64,000 nt of DNA, from contig QVRM01006810.1 in assembly GCA_003439945.1 (NCBI GenBank), forward strand, positions 1-64,000. The letters run 5' to 3'. The position numbers and the translations under genes were made by a program. This DNA is from Dermanyssus gallinae (taxonomy: Eukaryota; Arthropoda; Arachnida; Mesostigmata; Dermanyssidae). This document shows, one piece after another, positions 38,337 through 51,200 of this stretch. The notes under the pieces are model-generated. The model was not told the origin of the DNA. It saw nothing but the letters and a program-made list of their open reading frames with translations, and ran no database searches. Position 1 is the first letter of the stretch. Each line of letters starts with the position of its first letter.

Positions 38337-38760
38337 ATGCACTGTAATGCGCTCGAAATAACTACCTTAGGTAACCAACAAATGGACATGATTTGCTCAT
38401 ACTCTCAGGATCTCGGTGTCACGCTAACCGCAGGCCTACATTTTCACTACTATTCGCGCACATGGGCAATATCAACGATTGAGGTAGCCAGAACAGGTAA
38501 GGTTATCCGCATGTGCGCCGTTAGCCGTTTTGAAAGAGCCCACATATTTCTTAAACTTTATAGAGATATTGTTTTGCCTTTAATAGTCTACTGTTCTCAG
38601 CTAGGACTCCCATTTTTACGGCAGAGACGAAAAGCTGCTTAAAAACGTTTAAAAGCGCTTTGTAAGACAAAGTGTAGCACAAAATGATGTAGTGCCATCG
38701 TTTTCCATTAAAAATATCTTCGAGACTACCGGAAAACATGCAAACGGTTAATAACGGATG
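38337..38760 (+). pseudogene. Non-LTR reverse transcriptase relic (thumb region)
   Basis: The plus-strand frame reads DLGVTLTAGLHFHYY, then RFERAHIFLKLYRDIVLPLI, then YCSQLGLPFLR. This is the standard 'L-G-V...L-x-L-Y-x-x-x-V-x-P-x-I-x-Y' thumb block of APE-type RTs. The frame then breaks at 38640, and degraded coding similarity continues about 100 bp. Confidence 0.7.
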
Positions 38761-39187
38761 ATATCCTAATCGAGTGAATTACTTCCCGATTAAATAAATT
38801 GAGAAACAATATTATGCATTCATTCACTTCAAATGGCGGTGTTAGATGCAGTGAATAATGTCTCCGCATCGATGCGCCCATACAGATTCCAACATACATA
38901 CACTATATATAGTGTGTGGGTGTACGCTAAGTTCTTTTTTATATATACACGGTATAACTTTTATTAAAACTGCATAAGTTGAGTATAAAAACTATGTGCG
39001 AATTTTGCAGCAGACCCGAGCGTAAATTCTGTAAAGGCGGATTAGGCTAATAATCCAGAAACAAGCTGTAGCTCGTTTTCTTTTCTTGTGAATATAACTA
39101 AAAAATACCATACAGGTCATTTTAGTGCTGAGTTGCCACTGGCACAGCTGTAATGATAATTAAATTATTTAATTAATAAAAAAAAAA
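38761..39187. other. No gene recognised
   Basis: AT-rich, with a short CACTATATATAGTG palindrome near 38900. Confidence 0.5.
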
Positions 39188-40018
<831 letters not shown>

Positions 40019-40177
40019 TCACAGCGCGCAGGGCACACAGGTGCAGTCGACGGGTACCTTGAGCTGCAGCTCCATGGCACCGTGCGGGCCCAGAATGCGT
40101 TCCCCGTTGGCGTCGTAGCACTGATCGAGCAAAACGCCTCGCCGCTCCATTTGCGTTTCACGGCAGCAGTTACACTC
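40019..40177 (-). CDS. pburs: pburs exon 2 of 2
   Basis: Acceptor CTTTTCCTTTTCAG immediately precedes GAG-TGT. Encodes Cys 5-11 of the knot, including the adjacent C-C pair, and ends in TGA at 40021-40019. Confidence 0.96.
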   Translation of the reverse strand, partial: ECNCCRETQMERRGVLLDQCYDANGERILGPHGAMELQLKVPVDCTCVPCAL

Positions 40178-40933
40178 CTGAAAAGGAAAAGCACAAGCGG
40201 ACGTCACAGCGAGGGCGCCGAGGTCGCTGGTGAGAGGAGCTGGTGGATGGCGTGTCAGCCCGACAGCGCTCTGGACAGCTAGATTTTCAATAGTGGAACA
40301 GTAATTGGGAAGAGGAGGAGAAGAAGAAGAAGGAGGAGGCGGACGAGAAGCAAGGAGGGGACGCATAGGCAGCGTCGCAGTCCAGCCAGCGTAGGCAGCC
40401 CATCAGGGTCATCAAAACGGAATTTTGTTGCGTCATGTTTACTGATTCAAAAAGGATTTTTCTGTGTGTCATAGGCACAACTACAACATGACAATTTGAT
40501 CGGGCGCATACGGTCCGCGGCGATGATCTACACGGCGTCCATAGGTAAGCCTTCGTGTCGCTGTTGCTACTGCAACCACTGCTGTGACTGCTGTTGCTGC
40601 TGCTTCTGCTGACCTGTCACTAGCAATCGGACGTACCTTGTGGAATCCGTGAGGTGCCGAGAGGCTGGGCTGAACGTGCGAGTTGCAGGTACCTTCGCAT
40701 TTCGTCACTTCGACGCTACCCTCGCAACTCCGGAGGGGGTTGCCGAAATCGTCGTTTTCCTCACGATTGATGTGGATCTTCGTCTGAATAGATCGACACG
40801 TCTGCTCCATGGCGAACGGCTCATTAAGGAAGTTCGCCTCGACGACCTGTCGTGCCGGCCAGTTGAACAGCGCCAAGGCAAGCACGAGCATTGCCCGCGC
40901 CAGTGGCAGAGGCGCGAGAGTTCGCCGCGCCAT
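40019..40933 (-). CDS. pburs: Bursicon subunit beta (partner of bursicon), two exons
   Basis: The ATG at 40933-40931 sits in AACATGG. Exon 1 is 40933-40637 (99 codons), exon 2 is 40177-40019 (52 codons plus TGA), with a 459-bp intron, giving 151 aa. Residues 1 to about 33 form a signal peptide (core MLVLALALF). The rest is a cystine-knot neurohormone subunit with 11 Cys. Diagnostic blocks are KIHINREENDDFGNP, KCEGTCNSHVQPS, GFHK, ECNCCRE, CYDANGERILGP, and a C-T-C-V-P-C end. These align with insect pburs along the whole length. Bursicon alpha/beta heterodimers are secreted by neurons and activate the receptor LGR2 (rickets) to harden and darken new cuticle; homodimers act in immunity. The alpha gene lies divergently about 5.8 kb away. 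Both exons are intact. Confidence 0.96.
40637..40933 (-). CDS. pburs: pburs exon 1 of 2
   Basis: Signal peptide and Cys 1-4 of the knot. Ends in phase 0 with AAG|GTACGT, a near-consensus donor. Confidence 0.95.
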
Positions 40934-41150
40934 GTTACCTCCTACCACCACCTGCGCCCTCGACCCTCCAGGCGTCAAATGGGCGTTCACATTCATAATC
41001 GGACTGTTATATCGGGTTGCAGTAGGACAGCCGGCCCGGATCGCAATTACAGCGGCAACAAACGAACGACGAGGGTAAGGGAACAAACACATAGGCCGCG
41101 TCGACCAGCTAGCCCTACTGCGATTTAAGTAAGTGTTCCCCACCCCCAAG

Positions 41151-41184
<34 letters not shown>

Positions 41185-41189
41185 ACAAA

Positions 41190-41237
<48 letters not shown>

Positions 41238-41306
41238 TACATATATACAAATATATGTATATATATATAGCTATATATATATATATTTATATATATATAT
41301 ATATAT
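41151..41306. repeat. (TA)n compound microsatellite
   Basis: About 155 bp of TA with two copies of an ACAAATATATGTATA variant. Lies about 220 bp upstream of the pburs start codon, between the two bursicon genes. Confidence 0.95.
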
Positions 41307-41622
41307 TAACACGTAAATACAAGCTACGGGATTTACGCGCCGCATAGCCTATCTCGGAAGACAGCCAGCCAGCCCATCACGAAGAACACCAAAGCTGGAA
41401 ATGTCTGCCCAGCAGGTAGCAATGAGCGATGTGATGGCAGCCTAGCCGCAACGCAAGTTAGCACTTAGCCTTAATGGAAAAGGCATGCCGACGGCTCAAA
41501 TGTCGTGCTCGAGCAAACCGTGTTGACCCATACAGGCGGCGGGACGACCACCACTTGGCAGCAGTGGCCGCAACATTCGCAGGAGAGCGCAGGAATCCGT
41601 CAATCTCACCGCTCGTGCCGCC

Positions 41623-41653
<31 letters not shown>

Positions 41654-42054
41654 CGTGATCCATTGTTGTTTTGCTTATAGGGTGTCGCGCATTAGCACCT
41701 GCATATGCAAGCGAGGTATCGTTTGCGGCAGTCATTTTACAATTGTAGAACAGTTTGACTGATAGCGTTGACAGCGCGGCCTACGTGTATGTCCATTCAA
41801 TCGAGGCGGTATTCGCAAATAACAGCGAGCCAAACAGTACGGCTGGCATCCCGAATGATGAGTGCAGGTAAGTGGTTCGAAGAACAGGTGGATTTGCTTT
41901 CCAAAGTAGCAGGTGTCATTCATTCTGTTTATTGGCCCTTAAATGGGTAGCGGTTAACAGTTCCATATAAAAATGAACAGCTTTACAACGAGCCTGCATA
42001 TATAAATGTGCGCGTACCTGGAATACATAAAAACACATCCATATAAATCCATCG

Positions 42055-42055
<1 letters not shown>
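41307..42055. other. Intergenic; (AAT)n and a doubtful RLE remnant
   Basis: (AAT)n at 41624-41650. On the minus strand at 41590-41480, frames suggest G-Q-H-G-L followed by R-H-L-S-R-R-H-A, as at the RLE cysteine-histidine finger, but this needs frame changes and is weak. Nothing else recognised. Confidence 0.3.

Positions 42056-42090
<35 letters not shown>
42056..42090. repeat. (TA)n, 5' junction of an RLE fragment
   Basis: TA tract passing directly into retrotransposon coding sequence. Confidence 0.95.
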
Positions 42091-42092
<2 letters not shown>

Positions 42093-42315
42093 CTAGCGGC
42101 CAATTTTCTCAGACAGCACGTGTCGCTGGATGTGCAACGGGGCAACGCGGCCTCGGTCCGGGGAACCTTCCAGAGATGGTTGGTCTCTACGCTGGACCTT
42201 TCTTAAAAGCGCACACGTTCGCAGGGACCCAATTGTCATGTTCCCACCGTTGGTATTTAATTACAACAAATACATAAATGAAGAGCTTTATGCAGTCCTA
42301 TGTATATGTATATAA
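42091..42315 (+). mobile_element. RLE-type retrotransposon, extreme 5'-truncated copy (lineage of copy 1)
   Basis: Encodes only the last ~38 residues of ORF2 (FLRQHVSLDVQRGNAASVRG, then a TLDLS end, TAA at 42204-42206) and a 3' UTR beginning GCGCACACGTTCGCAGGG, close to the copy 1 3' UTR. Its 5' end lies exactly at (TA)n and its 3' end lies in TATGTATATGTATATAAG. The frame is open. Confidence 0.88.
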
Positions 42316-43707
42316 GCACTCGCATAGAAATATGAGGCGACGGTCCACCGTATGGGTTAGCAGCACTGAGTCATATAAGCGAAGCGCGACGGGATATTAA
42401 AATATGTGCGCATATCATAGTGGAGTTTCTCTAAATTAGGTTAAGCGTGCGAGCCTAGAGTTAAGATCGGCAAGCAATATTGTCATCATTACCCTGGCAG
42501 GCATGGGCTAGACTTCTCAGACACAGGACGTCAGGCAATTAGAGGCGCCGTATTCTCTTCTACAGGATCCTTCACTTTATAGACAATTCACTTGATTTGT
42601 GTGCAGAGTTTCGGTTGTGTGCATAGCTTGAACTAAAAACCATGCACCGCGTGCTGTGTTGGATACTTTCACATCTCTGATTCTCCATAGCTAGCGTAAT
42701 TTAATATTGTATATACATTTTATCAAGTTTGAACTTCCACATTCGAATGCACTCGTCGAATAGATTGGCACATTGCTATTCGTATCTCTATGTCAAATCT
42801 TCGATAAAAAGTGAAGTTGCCTTAAGGAGGTAGGCGGACGCGATGGTTTCAGGCCGAAAGACCGTTATTATTTAGACCGATATCTCCCAACTATAGGAAC
42901 TTGCTAATGCACGAGGCATGCCTGCTAAAAGTGAGATGATTTCTTGTTTGCTCGACCTGAAACGGACGGCTTGCGTAGATGACTGATTCGTCTGCGCAAA
43001 GTAGAAGCGCTCGAGATTTCTGAGATCTCAGACCCTTTTACGAGGTTCCTCGATAGAAACCGAAAAGAGAAATGGCTCGGCTTAAGGGGGGTAGACATTT
43101 GACCGCTTGGCCTCTGAACTCTTGCCCCAGCCACTCCTGGTCGGCTTTATCCCGTCATCGACGGTCTGTCTTGTGTCGAGTTAGTGGTGTCTATGGTTTC
43201 TGGCGATAGAGGGCCCTCGTATGCGCGCTTCGGTAGTAAGCTATCGTTTGCCCATCGCGGTGGCGACAGTGGTGATGAGAGCTAATACCGAACCTCTTTA
43301 TATCTTAGCTTCCGTAGAGGCGTAGACTTGTGCTCGGAAGTTATACCCTCTCTTAAAGAGTGATTCTCTCCCACGAAGCAGTGTAGTTCGACGCAGGTTG
43401 ATCGAGTTGGGCCTTGAAATCTTCTGCAAAATTATTGAGAGAAATGATGGGAGACAGTCTGTAGACATTCGTTTATGTTTTCTACAAATGCGAACGTTTT
43501 TTTGCCGTCTCTTGAAACGGGACGAACGCAAAAGCCTTGCAGGAAAGTCACGTGTGATGTCACGGTTAGATGCGTGCGGAGAGATCGAGAGAGAGAGCGC
43601 TAATTGAACGCCTCGAACTCAACAAGGTTACGTCTAGTACACAAATATAAGGCTTTTGAACGTTTAGAGAAATAAGAAGCGTAAAGCCCAGTACACCGAA
43701 GGCCCAG
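42316..43707. other. No gene recognised
   Basis: Mixed sequence, with short frames on both strands and no known motif. Confidence 0.5.
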
Positions 43708-43770
43708 TATATATATATTATTCGCTTGACATGTATACCTAAATACACATGTTACCCCTTTATATCAAGG
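43708..43770 (+). repeat. Dispersed ~50-bp repeat, copy 4
   Basis: ATTCGCTTGACATGTATACC core followed by TAAATACACATG and CCCTTTATATCA, preceded by a short TA tract. Same unit as at 4.95 and 29.14-29.29 kb. Confidence 0.7.
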
Positions 43771-44243
43771 GCGCTTAGAGCGGTAGCATATCTGTTACCT
43801 ACGCATTCATATAATCAGTGTCCTCCAATACCTACTGAGTATTTGCCTTCCATTGGGACAACCTGTTTTTTGTATTCTCAATGTGGTCCTTTCTAATATT
43901 TGGTTCTAAGGCCAGGGCCTCCGATTATGTGACAATACGTTCGTTTGACATTCTGTATTTTACCCCTCCCTATATTTAGCTCTTTGTATCCTTGTGTCCA
44001 ACATCCCTGTCCTGGCCTCTGCCAAAGCCCACTCGCTCTTAAATTATCGTATACCCGTTCTAGCCCGCCTTTTTCTCGCTTTTCCTTTCCATATATGCCT
44101 GCCAAGCTCAATCTGGAACCCATCACATATTCCATTTGCCTGTATACAACTTGTTTATCCTTAATTTCACTATTTTCTCCGATATCTTCGCTCTTGCCTA
44201 TTGCTGACTATTGTACCTAATCTTTCTAGCTGCGAACTCTCTC

Positions 44244-44280
<37 letters not shown>

Positions 44281-45585
44281 CTAAGAGTGCGCAGAGTAGG
44301 TAATCGGGAAATGTGTTATAACATAACGTAAATCAGAAGCGATACACAGCAAGCAATACAGCATAACAGTAAGTAAATTCCATTTTGTCCGGAATCTTTT
44401 CGTAGATGTATATTTTGCTCGTTACTTTTGAAAAGTCCGCCTTTGTACGCGTGACTGCGTAAAAACGTGCCGTGACGTGTTTGTTCGGAGCCATGTAAAC
44501 AGGCGTAATGGCTGATCAGCGGTCGTTCGTCTACCTGCAACGTGGCGTTGATCATTACGTTAAAGGATCGCGCTGTCTGTTTAGGATAGGCCTCGGCGCT
44601 TCGCCTTCAGCCCGCCCGCAAGTTCATTGTTAACTTCTGTACGAGCGGACGAGTCGCGTACCCAGTCACCCAAAAGCGACGTTGTCCTCGTGATCGTCGT
44701 TGCTGTATTACTGAACGCTGTGATACGGCGACGACTCTTCTGTGAGTGGAGGAAGCCTGTTTATCAACGGGTCAGACATGACGCCCTACCAAGTAGAACG
44801 AGGCGACAACAGGGCACGCAGAAGCTTATGCCCCTTTATTCGTTTCCCATACACTCGGCAGTCATGTTCTACCGTTACAAGGTCCTTCCCTCGATCATCG
44901 ATCTTGTCTGGCTCCATAATGCTTAACAAGGAGAGACGGGGGCAGGCCGGGTTGAGGGCGTCACGTCAACGGCAGACGTTCTGCTCTCGCGTGCCAGGAT
45001 CGGACAGGACCAGAAGAACGCCGGCATGCGTCACAACGCCAAATCACTTTATCCGCCCGCCTCTGCGTAGTACTTGTCTTTATGTTCCTACCCATCTCTC
45101 CCATCCTCCTGCTGCATGCGTGCCCTTCTCCACTATGGGGTTCAGGTCTCCCTGATCTCCGTGTTCTTTGACCATGCTTATAACTATAGGTAATCTGCGT
45201 GAATGTTCGCGACTGGCGTCGTTTGATCATCGACCAACTAGATGAGCACTATCAGAAGCATTTCTAGCTCGGCTGACCCACTCACTGTCCGACTAATCGA
45301 TTGCCTGAGAACTTATATCCGTAGCAAGCCAATGTGATAATGGCTCTTCAACGCGTGCGTAGCAGAAGCGCCGCACTCAGTGTCAGACTCGCGCCCGTTA
45401 CGTGGCCCGTAGGACTCGACTCACGGCTATGATTTCGCACAAAATTTCACTCGATCACAAGACAATACCTATTCTTCATAAAGAATGTATGAATATAGTC
45501 GGATTTATTCGCGACCCGCTTCTAGCGGCGCGATTATCATATGTTCGCCCCCTCAAGCGATGGCCAGGTCAGATAAGTATGTAGC
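43771..45585. other. Bursicon intergenic region, no gene recognised
   Basis: (TA)n at 44247-44279. Pyrimidine-rich at 43960-44130. The overlapping frames at 44620-45160 are not recognisable. Confidence 0.45.
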
Positions 45586-45795
45586 GTTGTGAATATCTTG
45601 TCGAGCCCGGTGGCGCGGTGGATTCGCGTACACCTCGCGACCGGAGCAGACACATAGGTAAGTGCACGGGTTCGAGCCCAGCCGTTGCACATTTGTATCT
45701 ATGAGACCCATCTAAACGAAGCAATGCGAAAGCAAACTCGTGGACGTTAAATATTGGCTGAGGATCAGCCCGAAAAGTTAAGTTGTAAATAGCTT
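45586..45795 (+). repeat. tRNA-derived SINE, copy C
   Basis: The body is about 45600-45781 on the plus strand: TGGCGCGGTGGATTCG (A box), GGGTTCGAGCCC (B box), and a tail ending GGATCAGCCCGAAAAGTT. An imperfect 14-bp target duplication lies at 45586-45599 and 45782-45795 (GTTGTGAATATCTT against GTTGTAAATAGCTT), so it is older than copies A and B. Confidence 0.88.
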
Positions 45796-46757
45796 AGTTG
45801 TGAATTGCTAGTTACAGCGTTAGTATTGGGATGCGACATTGAACATCAAATGCTAAGAACATGCACGCATAAATGCATACCGTTGCACGCCAGACCTTCC
45901 TGGTTTCCTGCAGGACGAACTTGTACTTGCGGCGTTCATTGCTGTGAAGACTGTCTGTCTGCCTGTCTGTGTGTGTGTGTGTGTGTCTCTGTTAGCATGC
46001 CCCTATCTGTGTAGCTGTTTCTGTATATGCGCCTATATGTGCATTTATTCTACTCTGTTCTGCTGGGCCTCTGCCCCATTTCGCATAATGCACGGCTTGC
46101 ACTTACATGCTTGACAACCAGCAGCGTGTGCGCACCGAGAGGTGGCGCCTAGTATACGTACACACAGTACGTGTTTGTCTGATTTCCACCTCTTAACAAC
46201 AGCAACAACAACAACAACAACAACAGAACAACAACAAGAACAGCAACAACAACATGTTGGTGGCGTCAAACGACGGATTCCAGCGGGCTACGACGGATAG
46301 CACCCCGCAACCCCGGGGGCCGTGGGCAAGACAATTCCGTCTCGGCATGACGCCTAAGATCTGCGTGGTGTAATTCGATCGTGTAAGTCGTGGCCGGCCC
46401 ACCGACCGACATACAGACCGAAAGAACCCACACCCACCCAGCCACCCACCATCCCCACTATGAACGCTGCTAGAGCCGTCTTAAGCACCAGCACAACAGT
46501 CAGCATTAGTATTGTTCTTGCTGCTGCTGTTGTTGTGGTCGTTGTTGTTGTTGTTGTCGTCGCCGTCGCCGCCACCGCCGCCACCTTGGCCGTCTCTATC
46601 CAAGCTGTCAACGACCCTCGCCCTCGGGCGATAATTGCAAACTATAAGTCAGTCAGTATAAGCGCGACAGCCGGGGGTGACCGCTCACTCGAAGAGTGCA
46701 ACGGGCCCGATGAGGATGTGGTCAGAGCAGGTGCGTCCACGTCGCTATCGCTCAACG
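45796..46757 (+). other. Upstream/5' flank of burs
   Basis: (GT)n at 45969-45986 and (CAA)n at 46196-46254. An ATG at 46460 opens a frame with a poly-Val stretch from GTT/GTC repeats. This may be 5' UTR with an upstream ORF, but I cannot place the transcription start. Confidence 0.4.
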
Positions 46758-47043
46758 ATGGCTGCTGCTGCCGCCGCCGGTGGTGGCGGTGGCAGTGGTG
46801 GCGGCAGCGGGGGGCGGCGGCGGCGGCTATTGTCATCGGGGCTCAGCGACGCCCTTGGCTCAACTGTCACCGGCCACCACGGCGGGCGTCGTTCTGCTGC
46901 TCGTCGTGCTGCGGAGCGTCGAAGTGTACGCCGAGGAGAACTGCCAGCTGAAACCGGTGATTCACATCATCAAAGAGCCAGGCTGTCAGCCGAAACCTGT
47001 GCCCTCATTTGCGTGCCACGGAACGTGCGCCAGCTACGTGCAG
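46758..47043 (+). CDS. burs: burs exon 1 (signal peptide and Cys 1-4)
   Basis: Ends phase 0 at CAG|GTCAGT. The knot frame is open back to a TGA at 46711 but holds no ATG, so the N-terminus is provisional (one-base discrepancy at the G6 run). Confidence 0.85.
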
Positions 47044-48143
47044 GTCAGTTGTTTCTTGACGACGACGACGCCGACGCGACGATTCGGGTTCGTCGTTGTT
47101 GTCCGTTGTTACGCCTCTCGCCGGCGGCTGCCGGTGCCGTTAAAACATTGCCGCTGATTAAACTATCTCATCGTGCTGATGCATGTCGCCTACCCATTAA
47201 TGTCTCTGTCGTCGCTGTGAAAGCGTTGTTGACGAAAAGCAACAATGGGCGTTGTTTGAGAGTTTTGACTGCGCGGCTCTCCTTCCCTACTACGATGACG
47301 GTGAAAGTTCATGGTCGCGACGTTACTTTTTGCTTCCGTCTGCTGATAACTCCGACCTGCTTCAGTGGTCTTCATATGTCGTTTATTTCATCGTTACCCG
47401 AGGAGACATTGTGTTGCCAATTATTTTACAGTAGGCTGCGTAGACGAGAGAACGGTACGGTCATTAGGACAATTTAGGGCCACTAAGTAGAAATTACCAT
47501 TAAATTCCCGAAGCGACAATGTGAAAATCACTAGGATATTGGCGCCACCAATTAATCGAAGGTTTTACACCCAATTTGACACCCAACTCAAATATCTCAG
47601 CAGTAGTCTCTATGGGATACACCCTCCTCTTTAAGGGGGAGGGACCTGCTCTTTCTTTTTCACCTGCTCAATCCTAGTTTATATACGTTGGTAGAAAAAT
47701 CTTATACGCCATTACTTTGCCCTTTTAGGTCAGGCCGAGCAGTGCCTTATATTGGCCCTATATAGGCTTTTCCAGCTGAGGAATGTAGCAGCCGGACAAT
47801 GCTCAACTAGATTTACAATTAGGGAAAAACGACGCATAATCGAACCCGTCTCTAACGATAGCGACTCATGCTCTAGTTAGGGACGGGTTTGGTTACGACT
47901 CATCACTTAAGAATCACTTAAGTGTATCTTAAGTGATTCTTAAGATACACTTAAGATTTTTAAATTTAAAAAAAAAGATTAAAAAATCGCTCTTAAGCGA
48001 TTTTTTAAAAATCGCTTAAGAGCGATTTTTGAAAAATATTATTACATTACGCCTATATTTGTTGCGAATTTACAGAATGACATTTAGCGGCCATACATCC
48101 GTTAAACTCTCAAGGAGAGTAAAATATATTATTACATGCCGTT

Positions 48144-48174
<31 letters not shown>

Positions 48175-48179
48175 TTATA

Positions 48180-48218
<39 letters not shown>

Positions 48219-51200
48219 GAGGTGTGTTCAAAAAGTATCGCGACATTTGTGTTTTTTCAAAAATTATTTATTTATTCATGAATATCTATTTTGTCCCCTT
48301 CAAAGTAATCCCTATGAGATATTATACACTTGTGCCAACGGGTTTTCCAATCTTCGAAGCACTTCAAAAAACCATTTTTTTTTATCTTGTTCAGCTCCTC
48401 TTTCGATGCCGTCTTTATCTCGTCAAGCGTAGCGTAACGTCGTCCTTTCATGGGCCTCTTCAGTTTAGGGAACAAGAAAGAGTCACAGGGGGCCAGATCT
48501 GGGGAATACGGTGGCTGCGGCATCATTAGTGTGTTGTTTTTGGCCAAAAACTCGCGCACAAGCAACGATGTGTGAGCAGGGGCGTTATCGTGGTGCAAAA
48601 GCCAATTTTTGTTCTTCCACAAATCCGGGCGTTTCCGGCAAATTGCTTCGCGCAAATTGCGCATAACTTGCAGGTAATATTCCTTATTGACCGTTCTACC
48701 CTGTGGCAAGAACTCATGATGCACCACGCCCCTGCAATCGAAGAAAACTGTCAGCAAAACTTTCACATTCGACCGAACTTGGCGCGCTTTTTCGGTCTTG
48801 GTTCGTGCGGCAGCTTCCATTGAGATGATTGAGCTTTGGTTTCCACGTCATAACCATAAACCCACGATTCGTCACCAGTTATGACCCTCTGGAGCAAATT
48901 TGGGTCGTCGCGGACAGAGTCCAACATCTCATTAGCAATGTTCATGCGATGCTGTTTTTGGTCGCAATTGAGCAATTTTGGTACGAATTTCGCGGCGACC
49001 CGTCTCATGCCCAAATCATTGATAAAAATCGAATGGCACGAGCCAATCGATATGGTCCTCAGCAACTTCTCTAACGGTGATTCGACGATTGGCCAATACC
49101 ATTTTCTCCACTTCATTAATTTTTTCGTCTGTTGTTGAAGTGCTCGGGCGTCCGGCACGCTCTTCGTCGTTCACATCTTCTCGGCCTTCTGAGAACATTT
49201 TGTACCACCGATAAACGTTGCTTCGGTCCAAGGTAGCTTCTCCGTATGCCACAGTCAACATTCGGAATGCATCCGCGCACTTAATTTCGTTTTTCACACA
49301 AAATTTGATACAGGTTCTTTGATCCATTTGTTTGAATAGGTTAAAATCGAAGACGATACAAAACACGTGCAAGCAAAGCAGCTGTCAACAATTAAGTGAA
49401 CATTCAAAATGGCCGAGCTTGTCGGCATAAGTGAGAGACATGAGTACCAACATAACGCCACAAAAAATCGAAATTCGAATATACGTAACCCGCGAAAATT
49501 CAAGTCGCGATACTTTTTGAGCACACCTCGTATAGAGCGCAGAAATTATGATACAGCTAACTAGTACACAACCATGGTTTAGAAAATAAGCGACAGTTTG
49601 AAAGTCTACAGACTAGAACACAACAAAATGCTGTAAAATAAACATATTACTTTGTCATATTTATTAATATTAGCTTAGCAGTTTGTACTTTTTCATTGTG
49701 CTTCGTTACAAAGTGAACTCTAACCGGTCCTAGTTCGAACGTAAGGTGGCCAAAAACAAACGTTTGCAAAATAGTTCCCATAACTCTTAAAACGCTTTGT
49801 ATGTATCAGTTAAGACGCTGTTCGTTGCTTTTGCGTTTTCAGTAATGACGTATAGGGATATGGTTTCATAAAGGAAGAATACGTAGATTATGGACTCTAA
49901 ACACACAGCGCACTTTGTTGTATGCAAGCCAAAATGGCATAATTGATTATATAGTATGCGAAGTCAAGGTCTTAGCGCTAATGGTGACATTGGCCATAGC
50001 TCGTATCGCACCAGATGGACCAGATGAATAATTCCGCCTGATTTAATTGCCTAATTAACTACAAGGATAGTCTAGACCACTAAATGTATAATATATACGT
50101 TTTTTTTTCCGAGGGGCAAAGGTACAAAAGAGCCCAAGAGCGATATCTAAGTATTTAGCAATTTTTTTTGTAATAGTAATGTAGGATTTTGTCTCGCTGA
50201 CCTTAAAAAACGGTGTTAGATAATAAAAAGACGTATGCTAACTTTCGTGCTTTTCGAACTTACATAGTGTGTGACACGCAACGTAGCTACAGAAGCTCCC
50301 TGCCTTTAAGGCAGACAAAAACAAAGCTGAGCATAACGAACGTTTCGGGTTGACCCTCAGCCAACTTTTAACGTTCACGGGTTTGCTCTCGCATTCCTTC
50401 GTAAGACGGAGCCCATACGCAAATATGCAACGGTGGGGATCGAACCCGTACACCTTTGCGTCTGCTCTAGTCGCAAGGCGCACGTGAATGCACCACGCCA
50501 CCAGGCTCGTAGCGAAGGTTAAAGAAGGCATATCGAATGCTGCTACGCGCGACATGTTCAGTAAAGGTCAGACAGACAACCGATTGCCGAGCTTAATGAC
50601 AGAGCAGAACAAGCGCGCAATTTCTTTGTTATTCCCTCAACGGCTGGAGAATGGAGAGAGAAGAGATCACTATGATGAAGCTCTATCCAAGACCCCATAT
50701 TATAGCCATGAGGTGAATGCACGCATTGTCGTCACACCACAAAGGCGACAGTGGAATTGTCGTACGGTGCCGGCGCAGTACTTGCTGAGCCTTACGAGGC
50801 GAGTATAATCGTGTGCATAAAGGGGCGCCTCTGAGAAAATACCACCCACATGAGCTTAGCGTTTCTGCAAGTCCACCACCACAACTAACGAAGTACGCAA
50901 CCTCCTCATCGCTGACGAGGCTCAAAACGAACTCACCAAACCTTGAAGAACTCGTTGGAGAATGCTTGCTAGGTCATTTAGAAATATTATAGTTATTTTC
51001 TTTAAGTATGTACGTATATATATATAAGCATTTGCATACCAAACTGAGTTAGGGAAGGCAATGGTCACGGCCGAAGCGCTCTCCCAAGACAGAGGCCTCA
51101 TTGTGGTTATATGCCTACTGGCTTAACAACGTGCCGTCAGGAAAACTTTTCTCAAATGCGTTTGGCCGTATGGTTGTCATTGTAATTTTTCTCTCATTTA

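Noticed and set aside
40481..41149. 222-codon minus-strand frame extending pburs upstream and into the intron
   Set aside because: The signal peptide begins at the internal ATG 40933 and the coding exon ends at the GTACGT donor; the extensions are UTR and intron.
41480..41600. RLE cysteine-histidine finger remnant near an (AAT)n tract
   Set aside because: Requires two frame changes over about 40 residues; too weak to call as a separate copy.
46460..46951. Poly-Val frame upstream of burs as a separate membrane protein
   Set aside because: The hydrophobic run is encoded by a GTT/GTC repeat and the frame overlaps burs exon 1 out of phase; at most an upstream ORF.
46677..47477. 266-codon frame overlapping burs exon 1
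   Set aside because: It is out of frame with the conserved cystine knot and runs through the GTCAGT donor into the intron; only its first ~17 codons may be used.
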